This document shows, one piece after another, positions 47,677-59,323 of a stretch of 64,000 nt of DNA. The stretch spans positions 11,276,409-11,340,408 of the forward strand of contig OY987250.1 of NCBI GenBank assembly GCA_963920765.1, in the 5' to 3' direction. The notes beneath the pieces were generated by a model. That model made no database searches, was not told the DNA's origin, and saw only the letters and a program-made list of their open reading frames with translations. Numbering within the stretch: the first letter of the stretch is position 1; every line of letters begins with the position of its first letter. Origin of the DNA: Ulota crispa (lineage: Eukaryota > Streptophyta > Bryopsida > Orthotrichales > Orthotrichaceae). The translations under genes and the position numbers were made by a program.

Positions 47677-48605
47677 TTAACCCCTAAAGGACCATGTCCC
47701 TTTGGGGGACAAATGTGATTTTGGGCAGGTACCTATGGCCTCAATTTTTGTTTTAATTTCTTGAAACTTTTTTTGAGGATAGAAAAACACATTAGTTTTT
47801 GGGGAATCTAACTTATATTCCAATTGATGCCAGGGAGCAAAAGTTATGCCCAAATAAGTACAAATTTGGGGACTAGGGGCAGCAAAAAAAAGTCTTATAA
47901 AAACTTGAAAAAAAAATTAGTTTTTTTTTCTTATAGATTATATCTTTAGTTACTTTTGAAGCTTTGATTCATTCCATTTGGACTAGTTATGAGAAAGTTA
48001 TGGACAATCTTGTTTTTTGAGCAACTCAAGCATTTTCTTGAAAAAATAACTTATAAACTTCATTTTTGAATGCAGATTTAACATTTTTTCAAAAAAAATT
48101 ATTGGAGAGGGTGAAGTTTGCTTTCTAGAACAATCTCACCATTGGGATTATTGCGTTTCAATTCCATTGCACGGTTATTAGCAATTTAAGTTTTTCTTCA
48201 ATCTCATACCTTCTTCTACCTAATGTTTTTTTAATGAGTGAAAATTAAGTATTCTTTTTTGAAATTTTTTCCCAAGATTCCCAACTCAACTTCCCACCAT
48301 GCAAAAATAGAATTCCAAACTCTATGGTGCAAAAATTTTAAGTTAAAAATGTTCAAAGTTAAAAAATCTAGTCAAGCAAGGTGCAAAAAAAGTTGTTTTT
48401 TACACTTTAAATGCAAATATCTTCCAATCTCTGCAGTCAAAGTTCTTGAGTTTTGTATGACATATTCTTAATAGTAGTCTAGCATAAGATCCTATGGTCA
48501 GATATGCAAAATGCTTGATTTTCAAACTTTTTTACTCTTTGCCATAGAGGTGACAGTTTTGAGTGTCTTTTGACAAAATAAAGGCCATGGTCCTTTAGGG
48601 GTTAA
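47677..48605 (+). mobile_element. TTAA-flanked element L (relative of family B)
   Basis: It starts TTAACCCCTAAAGGACCATG and ends CATGGTCCTTTAGGGGTTAA, a perfect terminal inverted repeat of about 20 bases. It opens like family B (TCCCTTTGGGGGACAAATG, ATTTTGGGCAGGTACCTATG) but its interior is distinct, so it is a separate subfamily. Confidence 0.92.
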
Positions 48606-48898
48606 ACATTATAACTTTAAAAAATTTAAATTCTTTTAATAGAATTCAAGTTGTATATAAAAGCACAATTCTATGTTCAAACCTCGGTTCAAACATGTTA
48701 TACTATGCAATAGGAATATGCACTCAAATACAATGATGTAATAAACATATGAACATTTGAATATAAAACTTTGAAATGCATACAAAACTGTTTAGGATTT
48801 ACACTAGAATACAGTTGTATTTAGCACCACAACAACTGTGATGTCCAAGTCTAAATTTTGTTTATGTATGCAAATTTTGTGTCACAATTTATTTTAAG

Positions 48899-49230
48899 GA
48901 AAATCTCATGGATACCCCTACAGTTGGCCATATTTACATAGATACCCTTGGTTTTTTCAGAAATTATGCAAATACCTTTGGTCCATAATTTTCAGGTGTT
49001 TGTTATATTGGGCCTGCCAATTCTTTCCCCCTTGTGTGCACAATTGCACATTGCTTATTTTGCATTCTTTTGCACTCCTTGTTTTAATATTAGTCTTGAA
49101 AGAAGTAGCACGCATAACAAAACAAACGTCTGAAATTTTATGGACCAAGGGTATTTTTGTAATTTCTGAAAAATCATGGGTATCTATATAAACATGGAAA
49201 TTTTCAGGGGTATCCATAGAATTTTTCCTT
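48899..49230. mobile_element. Long foldback MITE
   Basis: The left arm (AATCTCATGGATACCCCTA, ACATAGATACCCTTGG, TTTCAGAAATTATGCAAATA) is repeated inverted on the right (TAATTTCTGAAAAATCATGG, TTCAGGGGTATCCATAGAAT). The arms are about 105 bp. A/T-rich flanks (TTATTTTA and TTATTTAT) could be a degraded 8-bp duplication. Confidence 0.85.
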
Positions 49231-49339
49231 TATTTATTACAAACAATTAATGTTAAAATATTGATTCTTCCTTATGTACTAATGATGATCTGAAATATAG
49301 GACATCAATGGCTAATAATTATCTTTGATTGTAGGACAG

Positions 49340-49483
49340 TTAACCCCTAAACCACAAAAGTTTATTCCATAAAAGTTTGTTCAACAATCGGTTGAAATTT
49401 TGGGTAGGTTCTTTTGAAGTTAATTTTTGGTAGATGTTTTTGAAATTTGGAGACAATGTGCACACAATAAATACCTTTGTGTG

Positions 49484-49525
<42 letters not shown>

Positions 49526-50337
49526 CAATCAGATGCTCAAGTAAAAAGTGATGATGCCCAAAAGAATTTGGGCACCTTAGGCAACTTGAGCATCTTTGAA
49601 GTATCTTATGCTGAAACTCTCATCAACTTTTAAAATTTGGCATGTATATAAGTAATAAAATATGGTACACAATTGTCAAAAAAAGAAAAAAATTTAGCTC
49701 TCACATCACATTCTTAAAGAGGAGTTAAACTTTGTTAACTATGTTTGGGCAGTTTCAAGAAAAGATATTTTCTTCTAACTTTAGGCTCTATTTTCTTTCA
49801 ATCTATAAATCCAAAGCTCTTGGAACTTTTTTTCACATATTCCAAATGCTTATCTCTAACTTTTTATCATTTGGATTTCAAACAAGAGACTTCCTCATTG
49901 CACAAGAAATCATGAAGGAATGGCTAATGTGATACCAATTCACTAAACCTCCTTGCATTGCAAGGTGATTTAGAATAAGCTAGATTCTATATTTGCTTCT
50001 GAAATTTTTAGAAGCTGACCTAACATCAGGTACTTATGAATGGTCAAAATTTTCATTTTTGTGTAGAGCAAATTTTTTACTTTAGGAAGGCTCAAAGTCT
50101 ACTGACCTTATTTTGCAAGACTGAAAAAAAGTTATTTTTCTCACTTCAAACATTATAACTTTACAATCTATGTGGTCAAATGGGCTGAATTTTTTTTCAC
50201 ACATTTCTTTACGTGTATATTACACTTTTGTACAATTGAAACTCAAACAAAAAGTTTTGAATTTTAAATAAATCATCAAAAAATGGTAGTTTTGGCCTTA
50301 TTGTTCCGTGCAACGCTCGTTGGGCTTTACGGGTTAA
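49340..50337 (-). mobile_element. TTAA-flanked element, family M, copy 2
   Basis: It starts TTAACCCCTAAACCACAAAA and ends GGGCTTTACGGGTTAA. It is the inverse of 45399-46356 with decayed ends and a poly-A expansion at 49484-49522. Confidence 0.88.
49484..49522. repeat. Poly-A tract
   Basis: 39 consecutive A residues inside a family M element. Confidence 0.97.
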
Positions 50338-51271
50338 TAATCCAACTAGCCCATTTGCAATCCAATTGTCCATTCACAATTTTGCACCTTCTTTAGTTTT
50401 TGGATTTGTTTCTTCCTTGCAACCCCGCTTTCTTGTATTGATCTTGCAATTCTTGTACACATTTCACAACAACGGACTCTTCAGATCTCATGTCATTTCT
50501 CTCTTGCTTGTGATTTTCTTCCTTGTTTAGTGTTTTTGGTGCATGTAAATTGTTTAGAAGGTCTATGTAGTGTCAACAAAGTGGCTACAAGGCTTGGTTT
50601 GTGTTGTGGAGTGGGGCAACAAGACTGTGACTCACAACTCCATACAAACAAGCTTAAGTACTCTCCCCACGAAGTGGCTGAGCCTAAATTAAACATTATT
50701 TTAATCTAAAATTGGCTGTTCCTTTAGGCATTATAAGAATTTCATATTATAACCAATGCAATTTCATTTTAGAGGAATTTAGCCAATGAAAATTTGAAGT
50801 TGCAAGATATTAACCAGAACTTTTTTTAATTGAAAGAATGCAATTGGTGCTCACTTAAAAAACTAGTTCATTTCTATAGAAGGAAGAGATCAGCTGAAGG
50901 TGCTTCAAAAATTTTCCAAACACAAATTCTGCCCTAAAAACCTCTAAAAATATTGGTTAACTACTAAGAACCTTGAAAGTTGTTATCTCTAATAACAACA
51001 TTGTCTTCCTCTAAACATATACTTGTGAATTTTTTTAACTCTTAAATAATGTGTTGATCACCGTGTTTGCATGCTATAGTTGGGCCATAATGGTGGGGCA
51101 AAGTGCTCAAAGAACTTAATAGTATTGTTGTCAAAACTTGCAGAAGTTACTATGTAATGTTGTCATCATGAAAATTGTAAAAATGGCAGCATAGAGCCTA
51201 ATACTATTTTGTGAATCTTCTCACAATCTAGAATACTCCAAAAGATAAGTGTTCAATGAGGCTGTGGTTTG
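50338..51271. other. Unassigned DNA
   Basis: No recognised frames or repeats. The 67-codon minus-strand frame at 50493-50696 resembles nothing known to me. Confidence 0.4.
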
Positions 51272-51728
51272 TTTTTCATGATGGACCATGTTTTCATTAT
51301 CACTTTTTAAAATATAAGGATAATTTTTTTTACATTTAGCAGAGTGTATATTTTTATCATCCATCATACATAAAACATCCACATCAGTGTGTATAGATTA
51401 ACCTTTAAACGTTATTGGATAGAGAAGAGCGCGCCTTAGAAACACGCTAGCTGTCTAGCTGTAATTGTGCGTTGCTAACTTGGAATTGTTGTCAATGTTA
51501 TTTATTTTTCATGATGGACCATGTTTTCATTATCACTTTTTAAAATATAAGGATTATTATTTTTTTTACATTTAGCAAACTGTGTATTTTTATCATACAT
51601 CATACATAAAACATCCACATCAGTGTGTATAGATTAACCCTTAAGCGTTATCAGATAGAGAAGAGTGCGCCTTGGAAACACGCTAGCTGTCTAGCTATGA
51701 TTGTGCGTTGCTAACTTGGAATTGTTGT
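51272..51728 (+). repeat. Direct duplication of an approximately 235-bp unit
   Basis: Unit 1 (51272-51492) and unit 2 (51505-51728) both run from TTTTTCATGATGGACCATG to GCTAACTTGGAATTGTTGT, with only scattered differences and small indels. Both contain CACGCTAGCTGTCTAGCT. The short intervening bases suggest a tandem duplication rather than LTRs around a body. Confidence 0.93.
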
Positions 51729-53111
51729 TAGTCTTCAATCTTCTGTCTTCCGTTGGCCTATCATGTGGTTGGTTCTAAAAATATAAAAATCAAATTAAAA
51801 ATAAAAACCACATGATACGGGACGGGTAAAATTGGACAGCAAACACAAGCTGCCATTCGAATGATGAGACTCTAAAATCAAATTCACGATTTAATGATTA
51901 GAACTCCGGATTATGAGAACATAACAAGTCTCGACTATAAGGATAATCAATCCCACTTTGTTACCACAGAATAAATGGGGTTAAGTTTAGTTTAATCCAA
52001 ACTACCTACAACAAGATTTATAAAACAGAAAAGAAACAAAATAACAAACAAACCTCTAAAATTGACTAGGAATAACAAAGCCACATCTCACATATACATA
52101 AAAAATAAACTCAAAACATTCCATCTTGAAATCTTCATATCTTCAGGTCTTTATGTCTTCAAATCTTCATGTTTAAAATTATAATAATAATAAAAATTAT
52201 AATCAACAAATCCTAGAAAGGCTACGACCTTCTATCTAGTGTCACATATGTTTAAAAAATCTAAATATTAAGTTTAATAGCATTTTTAAAAGCCCTTCTA
52301 ACCTTCTAACATCCTTGTAAATTTCAACACATTCTAAGCTAATGTCCTAAAAATTATGCAAGTTCAAAGTAGATGCTCTTTTCCCTCTTTGCAAACTAAT
52401 CACTGCATCTTCAACCCTTTATAACTTTTGTTCTATAACTCCCATAAACAAGAATAATATCAATTTGGAAAGACAATACAATTGACAATAATTCGTAAAA
52501 TTTTCACTACAAATTAAAATCATGTCTATAATTTTTAGTAAATCAAAATTTGGATTTCAAACATTTGGAAAGCACTCAACCTTCTAATTTCTATACATTA
52601 TAACTTTTTCAATAAAACTCTAAATAGAATAAATGATGACAATTTGAAAGCTATCACAACATTTTATCACTTTTAAAATTTTGAAAAGAAATCTTTAAAC
52701 TTTTTGAAAGTTGCAACTCTTCGAAATTTTGACTTTATCTCAACAAAATCGTCGCCACCTTAAATCCTTCACACCTTCATAATTTTCTCTTTCAAGTTCC
52801 AGTTTTTAAGTTTGATGATCTTTTAGAAAATTTAGATTAAAATAAATACTCTCTCCAAATCTTGTAGCAAAATAATAAACAGATCATAAGTTATGACTTG
52901 TCAAAGTCTCAGCATTTTTTTATAGTTTAACTTTTTAGCTCCAAAATTCAAACATTCATAATTTTTGCATCGCAACTTTAAATCAAACTTGCAAATTCAT
53001 TTTAGAAAGTTAAAAGCACATAGAACAACATTTCCAAATCCCAATTTAAAATATTATATATACAAAAAGTTGTGTCACTACAAAGTTACGGATTTTTTGT
53101 TCTCTCCAAAT
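51729..53111. other. Unassigned AT-rich DNA
   Basis: CTATCATGTGGTT at about 51758 and AACCACATGATAC at about 51806 form a small stem. The rest contains only short frames. Confidence 0.4.
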
Positions 53112-53221
53112 CACTATGATAAAACCATGATTTTTTTAATAAAAAAATGTGACCTAATCTACAGTTTATTGTAGATTAGGTCATATTTTTTTGTCAAAAA
53201 AACCATGGTTCCCCATAATGA
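53112..53221. mobile_element. Diverged CACTA-like palindrome
   Basis: The arms (AAAACCATGATTTTTTTAAT, TGTGACCTAATCTACA) pair with TGTAGATTAGGTCATATTTT and AAAAACCATGGTT. The ACCATGG and CCTAATCTAC blocks match the arms of 3347-3475, so both are one family. The left edge CACTATGATAAAACC is a decayed CACTACAAGAAAACC. Confidence 0.78.
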
Positions 53222-54811
53222 ATCTTCACTCATACACTAAGCTCTAATACTCTAAAAAATCTCTCCTTCTATTTTTCAATCGTATTCAAAGTAAGGAGGT
53301 GGGTACATCAGCCCATACTCCTCTCATTTCTAATCCCACCAAAGATGTCTATTCATTTTTCTTTTCACACTTTCTAAATCATTTCTAAATCCTTAATAGT
53401 TTAGTTTAAAAAAATGCAAAATATATGAATCTTTCAAAAACCTAGATAAACATATGAAAATAAATAAATACAAGATAAACACCACCACAAAGTGGCCACA
53501 TGTTATTACGAGCATATTATAATGTCAAACGTTTATCTTCAGTCGCCTCGTTGTGGATTTTATTGGCTGGAGAAACGGTCATTTTTTGTTGTCCGCTAGT
53601 CTGAGTTCAAATCCAATTGGACTCGTCAAGCGGTTATAAGAGCCTACAGCTTGACACGCTAGTGAAGCAAAAAATTGGTTCAGTCAACCCGCTATCTACC
53701 CACTGAGCTATGCATGTGACAAAATGGTGTAGCGCCTTGATATCTACGGCCGCTGCGCTATTACTAAATCGTGATTTTCACCATGACCATCTATTTTGTC
53801 TCGACTGCTGATTTATTGAAATAAACACAAATATAGCTAAATAGCATGTATCCACATGATAGAGTCATCTCCATCAAAACATCGCCTCGGTGACGGAATC
53901 TTGTCATTAGTAATCACAATTTGATCTCAAATTTTATCTTGATTTGTACGGTGAAAACGATTGTGGTTAATTCCTATTAGCAGAGATTTTTTTTTTTTTT
54001 TTCAAATCCTACGGTCACTTTTTCTGGGTATAATTTTTCAAGCTCTGGTGGCCATTAAATCTCTCATTTTCTTGTAAACCCTAAAATAACTCCATGTGCT
54101 CAAGAATTAAGAACAACCAAAGCTGACTATAAAAACAATACAGACAAAGAAGTTGATTATTTATGTGCAATTTCTGTATTGTCTATTTGAAAGGATATTT
54201 TCTGTATTAAAATACATATATCACTAATTATAAATAAACTTTTTCTAACACGCCAAAAATCCAGTTGTGATGCTCATGTGAAAAGTTAAAGAAGTTATTA
54301 TTTTTGGACAACCAAAAACTAAAAGAGAATAGTGTCTTAAAAAATCTTTAATAAGTATCAATTTTATGAATTGGGCGGATCTAAATTAAAATCTTGCAAA
54401 AAGCTTTTTTTGCTAAAAGATTAGAATATTAATGGAAAAGACTGGTTAGAATGTGTTGCCTAATAACTTTGGCATTATGCTTGTTACAATCCTTATAGTT
54501 TATTGACAACTACCTCACAAAGTGTACTTTTGAAAATCACCATTTCTACTGTAAAGATATTTTTTACATTTTTCTAGAATTTGTATTTGTGTATGAATCT
54601 ATTGTGGTATGCTTGTTGAAATTTGTATGTAAATCCTATACAACAAGATGTGATAAATGAAAGAGATCTAATCTTATATACAATTTAATAAGATCCAACT
54701 TGCAAGAACCATTCAAAAATTTTCAACATGGTATCCACCTTCTAGTGTCATGTTTCTAAAAAAAGGGTCCAACTAACTTCAACTAAAACTCTGGTCCATT
54801 TGACTTCTATT
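53222..54811. other. Unassigned DNA with tRNA-like blocks
   Basis: Apart from the tRNA-like segment at 53550-53730 and a T run at about 53989-54002, no feature was recognised. Confidence 0.4.
53550..53730. mobile_element. Possible tRNA-derived SINE remnant
   Basis: On the minus strand near 53730-53695, GCATAGCTCAGTGGGTAGA closely resembles a tRNA D-arm / box A. On the plus strand near 53619-53632, GAGTTCAAATCC resembles box B. The two blocks are on opposite strands and cannot belong to one intact tRNA, so this is either two fragments or chance similarity. Confidence 0.3.
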
Positions 54812-54813
54812 TA

Positions 54814-55187
54814 AGGTAGTTGCACCCATGGGCGTGACATCTCCATGGACGTCATTGACAAAATCACAGTGGTTATGGGTATTTAAGTGATAGTTATGGA
54901 TGACAAAGTGATGGTTGTGGATGATTCCATGACGGTTTTGGGTACCTATCTCACTATTTGAGAACAAACAAGCCTTGTTTTTAGCACCTCTTACACATGA
55001 TTCCTACAATTTCAATGATTTTGGACTTTAAAAAATCTTTGTGAACAAATGCTTGTAGTTGGAACCTTAAAATTGATGCCAATATTTTTGGTTTCCACTT
55101 CCTAACTTATAGTATTTTTTTCAAAGTTAGTCAATTGTTTTACCTACTCCAGAACCCTTATTTCCATGCTTATGGGAGCGCCTATCT
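54814..55187. mobile_element. TA-flanked MITE, family F, copy 7 (decayed)
   Basis: Left end AGGTAGTTGCACCCATGGGC and right end GCTTATGGGAGCGCCTATCT are inverted with changes. The left flank is TA and the right is TG. It has a GTGGTTATGGGTA-type internal repeat. Confidence 0.7.
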
Positions 55188-55559
55188 TGAGCGTGGTTGT
55201 AGGCCTCTGATGATAAGAAAAAATGAATGAAAATTGCTAACATTGCTACAAGAAGGGCTGAGTTTCCTACTAACCTCACATACTTGACTTTCAAACTTGT
55301 TTAACCCTTTAAGAATTACACCAATTTTCACAAAATCTACTAAAAATAGGATTTGCAAGTTTAGATGTGTAATTGAATCAAATATGGACCCAATTTGAAC
55401 AATCCAACCGTACAAATGTGGAGGATACCTTGTTTCTTGTCACATATCTAAATTTCAGCTAGATCTATCGTTGGAGGTGAAGTATTATAATGATTAAGTG
55501 AGCTGTATGTGGAGAATCTCTAGTTTTTCATGCTTGTGTGGTTTTGAATGTTAATGCTT

Positions 55560-57512
55560 TGTGATTAACTTTTTTGAATTTTGAATTTGCATCTGATTTT
55601 TGAAGTGTAAATGGAAGTGAAATGCATACTAGTTTTGAAATAGAGTATAAATGCATGGTCAATTGTCTTGTGAATAGACTCTAGGCTATGGACAGGTAGA
55701 AGTTAGGCGGTTAGGAAGTTATATACGGGAATGGGGAGAGTCAAACTATAAAAGGCTATTGACATTTTCATTTTACTTGAAGCAGAAATTAGAGTTTGAC
55801 TTCCCTTGCAGTTTCTTTGTTTTCTTGTATTCATTTTATGTTTTATAATATGTATGCGCCCAATCAGTAGAGATTGAGGAAGGCAATATTCTATGTGTGT
55901 TCATTTATATTCTGGCTTGCAGAGTAAGGCCAAGGTGTTTAATTGATCTAATCTAATTATTTTTATTTTTATTTTTATTCAAGGCAATGGCCAATTTGAC
56001 TCAGTGAGTGAGTGTGCAGATTATAGACAGAGAGTGATGCTGGAGAAACCTGTGAGAGGTAAGCACGGCTATAATCTATTTATATTCTTGTTCATAGAAG
56101 CAGAGGCTATAGCCAGAGAGAGTGTTTCAGTGATTGAGAGCTTAAGGCAATAGTCGATTGGCTAATTTATGAATGAATGCCTTGTGAGTGGCAAGATGCA
56201 ATACTAAACTAATTTAATCAAAGGCAATAGACAGAGAGAATTAACTTGAGAGAAGTTGCTCCAGATCCTTGTCAGGATTGTTAGCAGTATCATGCGAGTG
56301 TTTCTAAGAGAGAATGCTTAAGGCAATTGACTGAAATTAAAATTGCAAAACTCAATGCACGAATTCATTTAAAGAAGTGAGATGCTTCTAAGATATATAT
56401 TAGAGTGGTTATTGATTATAATTGAAGTATGTGAGGGTATAGCCCGGGTTGTTATATATGAGAGAAAGGCTATGATGATGGAGATGAATTAATGCAATGC
56501 TTAGTAAAAGAAAGATGATGGCCATGATTTGAGAGTGATATTCTACGTGTGCTTTTTTATGATTGAATATTGAGCCAAGGAGAAAAGCTATAGCCTGGAG
56601 CGTGGAGCATAAGCAGGAGATTATAAATCTATAGTCAAGTACCAATTCTCACAAGAATTACAATATACTGCGAGTGAAGCAGATGGCTATTGGATAGATT
56701 ATTATTATCCTTGTAGTGATTATAGGATAGTTTCTGTGATAGAAACTAAGGCAATAGGATATAGATTCAATATTTTGTGATAGAGTTGAACTAGCTATTG
56801 ATTGATTGCAATATCTGTTGATTGAGATAGAAATAGAATGGAGATATTCTATAGAATCATTATGATGGAAGAGATTTAACAATATGTGTAATGGAAATCA
56901 AAGATTATGAACAAGTGAAGAGAAGAATATTGAATTGATTATCTCTTTACTTAAATCCCTTTTAGGTAGGCCATAGACGTGCCAATACAGATTGTGGTAT
57001 GGAAAATAATCAGATTGATTATATGTGATTACTCAATGATGCAAATTACTAACGCATGGTTTATGACAGATAATCACTGCCAGACTATTGCCACATTGTG
57101 ATGTTAATAACACACAATAACCAGACTATAGCCTCGGACTATTTGGCTATTGATCGTGACAATTGCCAAAGATTATTGCTTGTGTTTTTTTGATGCACGT
57201 TAATTCCCTAAATCCCACTTTCAATTCTTGATAGTATCACAACATTTGCATGGGATTGCATACATGCTTAATGGATTGATTTGTAGTTACTGAAATTCAT
57301 ACATGAAAGATACACCCCAATTATCTTATTTCAATTTTCAATTGGATAAACCTTTGTCATAACATTAACCTTACATTTCTTAAATTGAATGTTATTCACC
57401 TTACATTTGACCTTAGATCCTATAACTTTAGTTATTTTAGACTTTCCTTGAACGAATTCGGTGTTAGCTTGTCCTTGTTTTTTGCAAAGCTAATCATCTA
57501 ATTACTACTACA
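55560..57512 (+). mobile_element. Probable solo LTR (about 1.95 kb)
   Basis: It begins TGTGATTAAC and ends ACTACTACA, the TG..CA boundaries of LTR retrotransposons. TGCTT flanks both sides (55555-55559 and 57513-57517), a 5-bp duplication absent from the empty sites in other D copies. A TATA-like CTATAAAAGG lies at about 55747. Repeated AAGGCAATAG phrases fill the middle. No gag or pol frame is present, so it is a solo LTR or another non-autonomous LTR derivative. Confidence 0.8.
55746..55756 (+). promoter_or_regulatory. TATA-like box in the putative LTR
   Basis: ACTATAAAAGG fits a plant TATA box. Its place about 190 bases into the LTR would fit a U3/R border. No transcription evidence is visible in sequence. 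Confidence 0.45.
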
Positions 57513-58148
57513 TGCTTCATGCAAGCTTTGACTAAGAAGAGCCTTACATATCTGGAAAGCAGGATTTCCCACCTTTTCAACAAGACTATTCATACAAAAA
57601 TAGACAAAAATAGCAATCACAAGGTGCAGCTAAGTGGACAAAAATGGTCAAAAATCCCACTTTCTTTGCTACCCTAAAATGATTCTACAAAAAATTGATA
57701 ACTGTTATGGAAAATCCCATTGGTGAAAACAATCAAGAATTGGCCTTGACAAATTTTAAAGTTCAAATGACAACATTATTTCAATAAATCTTCAAATACT
57801 ACAATTATACTACTGCCGTATAGGAAAACAATACAAGCATATTTCTTAAGCAATTTGAAATTTTTTAGGATTGTGCAATTAAAATTTGACATTCTTCTTG
57901 CATATTTGATGTATTGTGTTATTGCTTTGATCCATCTTTGACAAAAAATGGATACATATTTTGAAGCCATGATGTATGAACACCATTACTTGTCAGCTCA
58001 CACACCCGATTGCATTGTTATTTTTTTAGATGAATGCAAAATTCTTCTGATTTCAAGCGTTCTTCAAGACCAAATTCCAAATTAGTGAGAAATTCTAATC
58101 TATAAGCCAAAAACCACTCCCAACAACCAAAATATTGTTGCATGGTCC

Positions 58149-58388
58149 TTAACCCTTAAAGGACCAAGGAGCCCTTTGCGGCCAATACAATATCTAGTAT
58201 TTTCTTGTATTTGGAATGCATCCACACCTTTACTACATTTGAGATCAACAAAAAAGTTAAAATATAGATCAATGCAATTCTAGTGAGCTAGTCAAATTCC
58301 CAAATTAAAACTTTTTATTGGTAGCAAATGCTAGTTATACGGCAGCTTATTTACTATGTAATACATAGAGCGGTCCTTTAAGGATTAA
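58149..58388 (+). mobile_element. TTAA-flanked MITE, family A, copy 4
   Basis: It starts TTAACCCTTAAAGGACCAAG and ends GCGGTCCTTTAAGGATTAA (240 bp). Both TTAA ends are shared with neighbouring elements. Confidence 0.9.
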
Positions 58389-59323
58389 CCCTTGAAGGCC
58401 CAAGCCCTTTCTTCTAGTGGAAATCACTGTTAATGGCCACTTTGGGGGGAATGAGTAGTAAAGTAGGAAATAAAGTTTGTTTTGCAAATCCAACCGTGGG
58501 ATCTTGCCTTAGACTAGAAGAGGTACTTTTGGAAAAAAATCAGGTCATTCTATATGGAGAGAAGGGAGATATTTACATCCGAGGTGAGGGAAAAAGGTTT
58601 TTTTCCTTGCTGCTAGTAAATTTCAAAAGCCTGTGATCACTCTTACATGAAAAAAATTACTTTGCACAAAGTTGAGATTTATTTTTTCCATGTAGAAGAC
58701 CAAGTTAGGTATGTGTGTGAGAATTTTCAAATCAATTGGAACTATACAACACTTGGAGAAAGATAGTAAGTAAAAAGAAGTAGAGAATGAGTCAAATCAC
58801 TAAATTGTTAAGAATTTAATGATTAAAATGAAAAATGAAAATCCCAACGGTTATAATGTTGTAATAAACAATCTACTTCCTTAGGTTTAGTTTTTTTTTC
58901 CAAAATATTGAAAATTGTGGAAAATAAAGGACTTCAAAGTTTATTTTATAGTAGAGAATCCATAATTGCCCACAAACCAAAACATCTCATAACTTTCATC
59001 TCATCAATTGAAGTTGAATGATTCAAAGCTTTCCACATATGAAACAATCTAAAGAATTGATTTCAGATTTCTATTTTTAGAAAATACAATTTTTTAAGAA
59101 GTTTTTGGGCTACTTGGATTGCCCTCCCTCCCCCAGGCAGCAGAAATTATTGCATGACTTCTTTGTTAAATGTCATAATTAAAAAAAATATGATGCCTGC
59201 GTGGGTCTTGAAATTCCCCACTTTCAATAAAAGTTTCAAAAAATCACAAAAACCAGATTAGCTATAGGTACATGCCCAAAATCCATTTTTCCCTGGGGGG
59301 ATAGCTGGGCTTTTAGGGGTTAA
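58385..59323 (-). mobile_element. TTAA-flanked element, family B, copy 7 (inverted)
   Basis: It is nearly identical to 36994-37922 inverted. It starts TTAACCCTTGAAGGCCCAAG and ends GGGCTTTTAGGGGTTAA. The 67-codon frame at 58433-58636 is a by-product of this similarity. Confidence 0.92.

Larger units (their letters stand above)
55301..58152 (+). mobile_element. TTAA-flanked element, family D, copy 3, split by an LTR
   Basis: The left part (55301-55559) and right part (57513-58152) together align with the intact copies at 7546-8459 and 10868-11771. It starts TTAACCCTTTAAGAATTAC and ends GCATGGTCCTTAA. The minus-strand frame at 57776-57970 is the same one seen in the other D copies, here shortened. 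Confidence 0.88.

Noticed and set aside
51272-51728. Terminal-repeat retrotransposon in miniature
   Set aside because: The two units are almost adjacent with no primer-binding or polypurine-type spacer, so tandem duplication is simpler.
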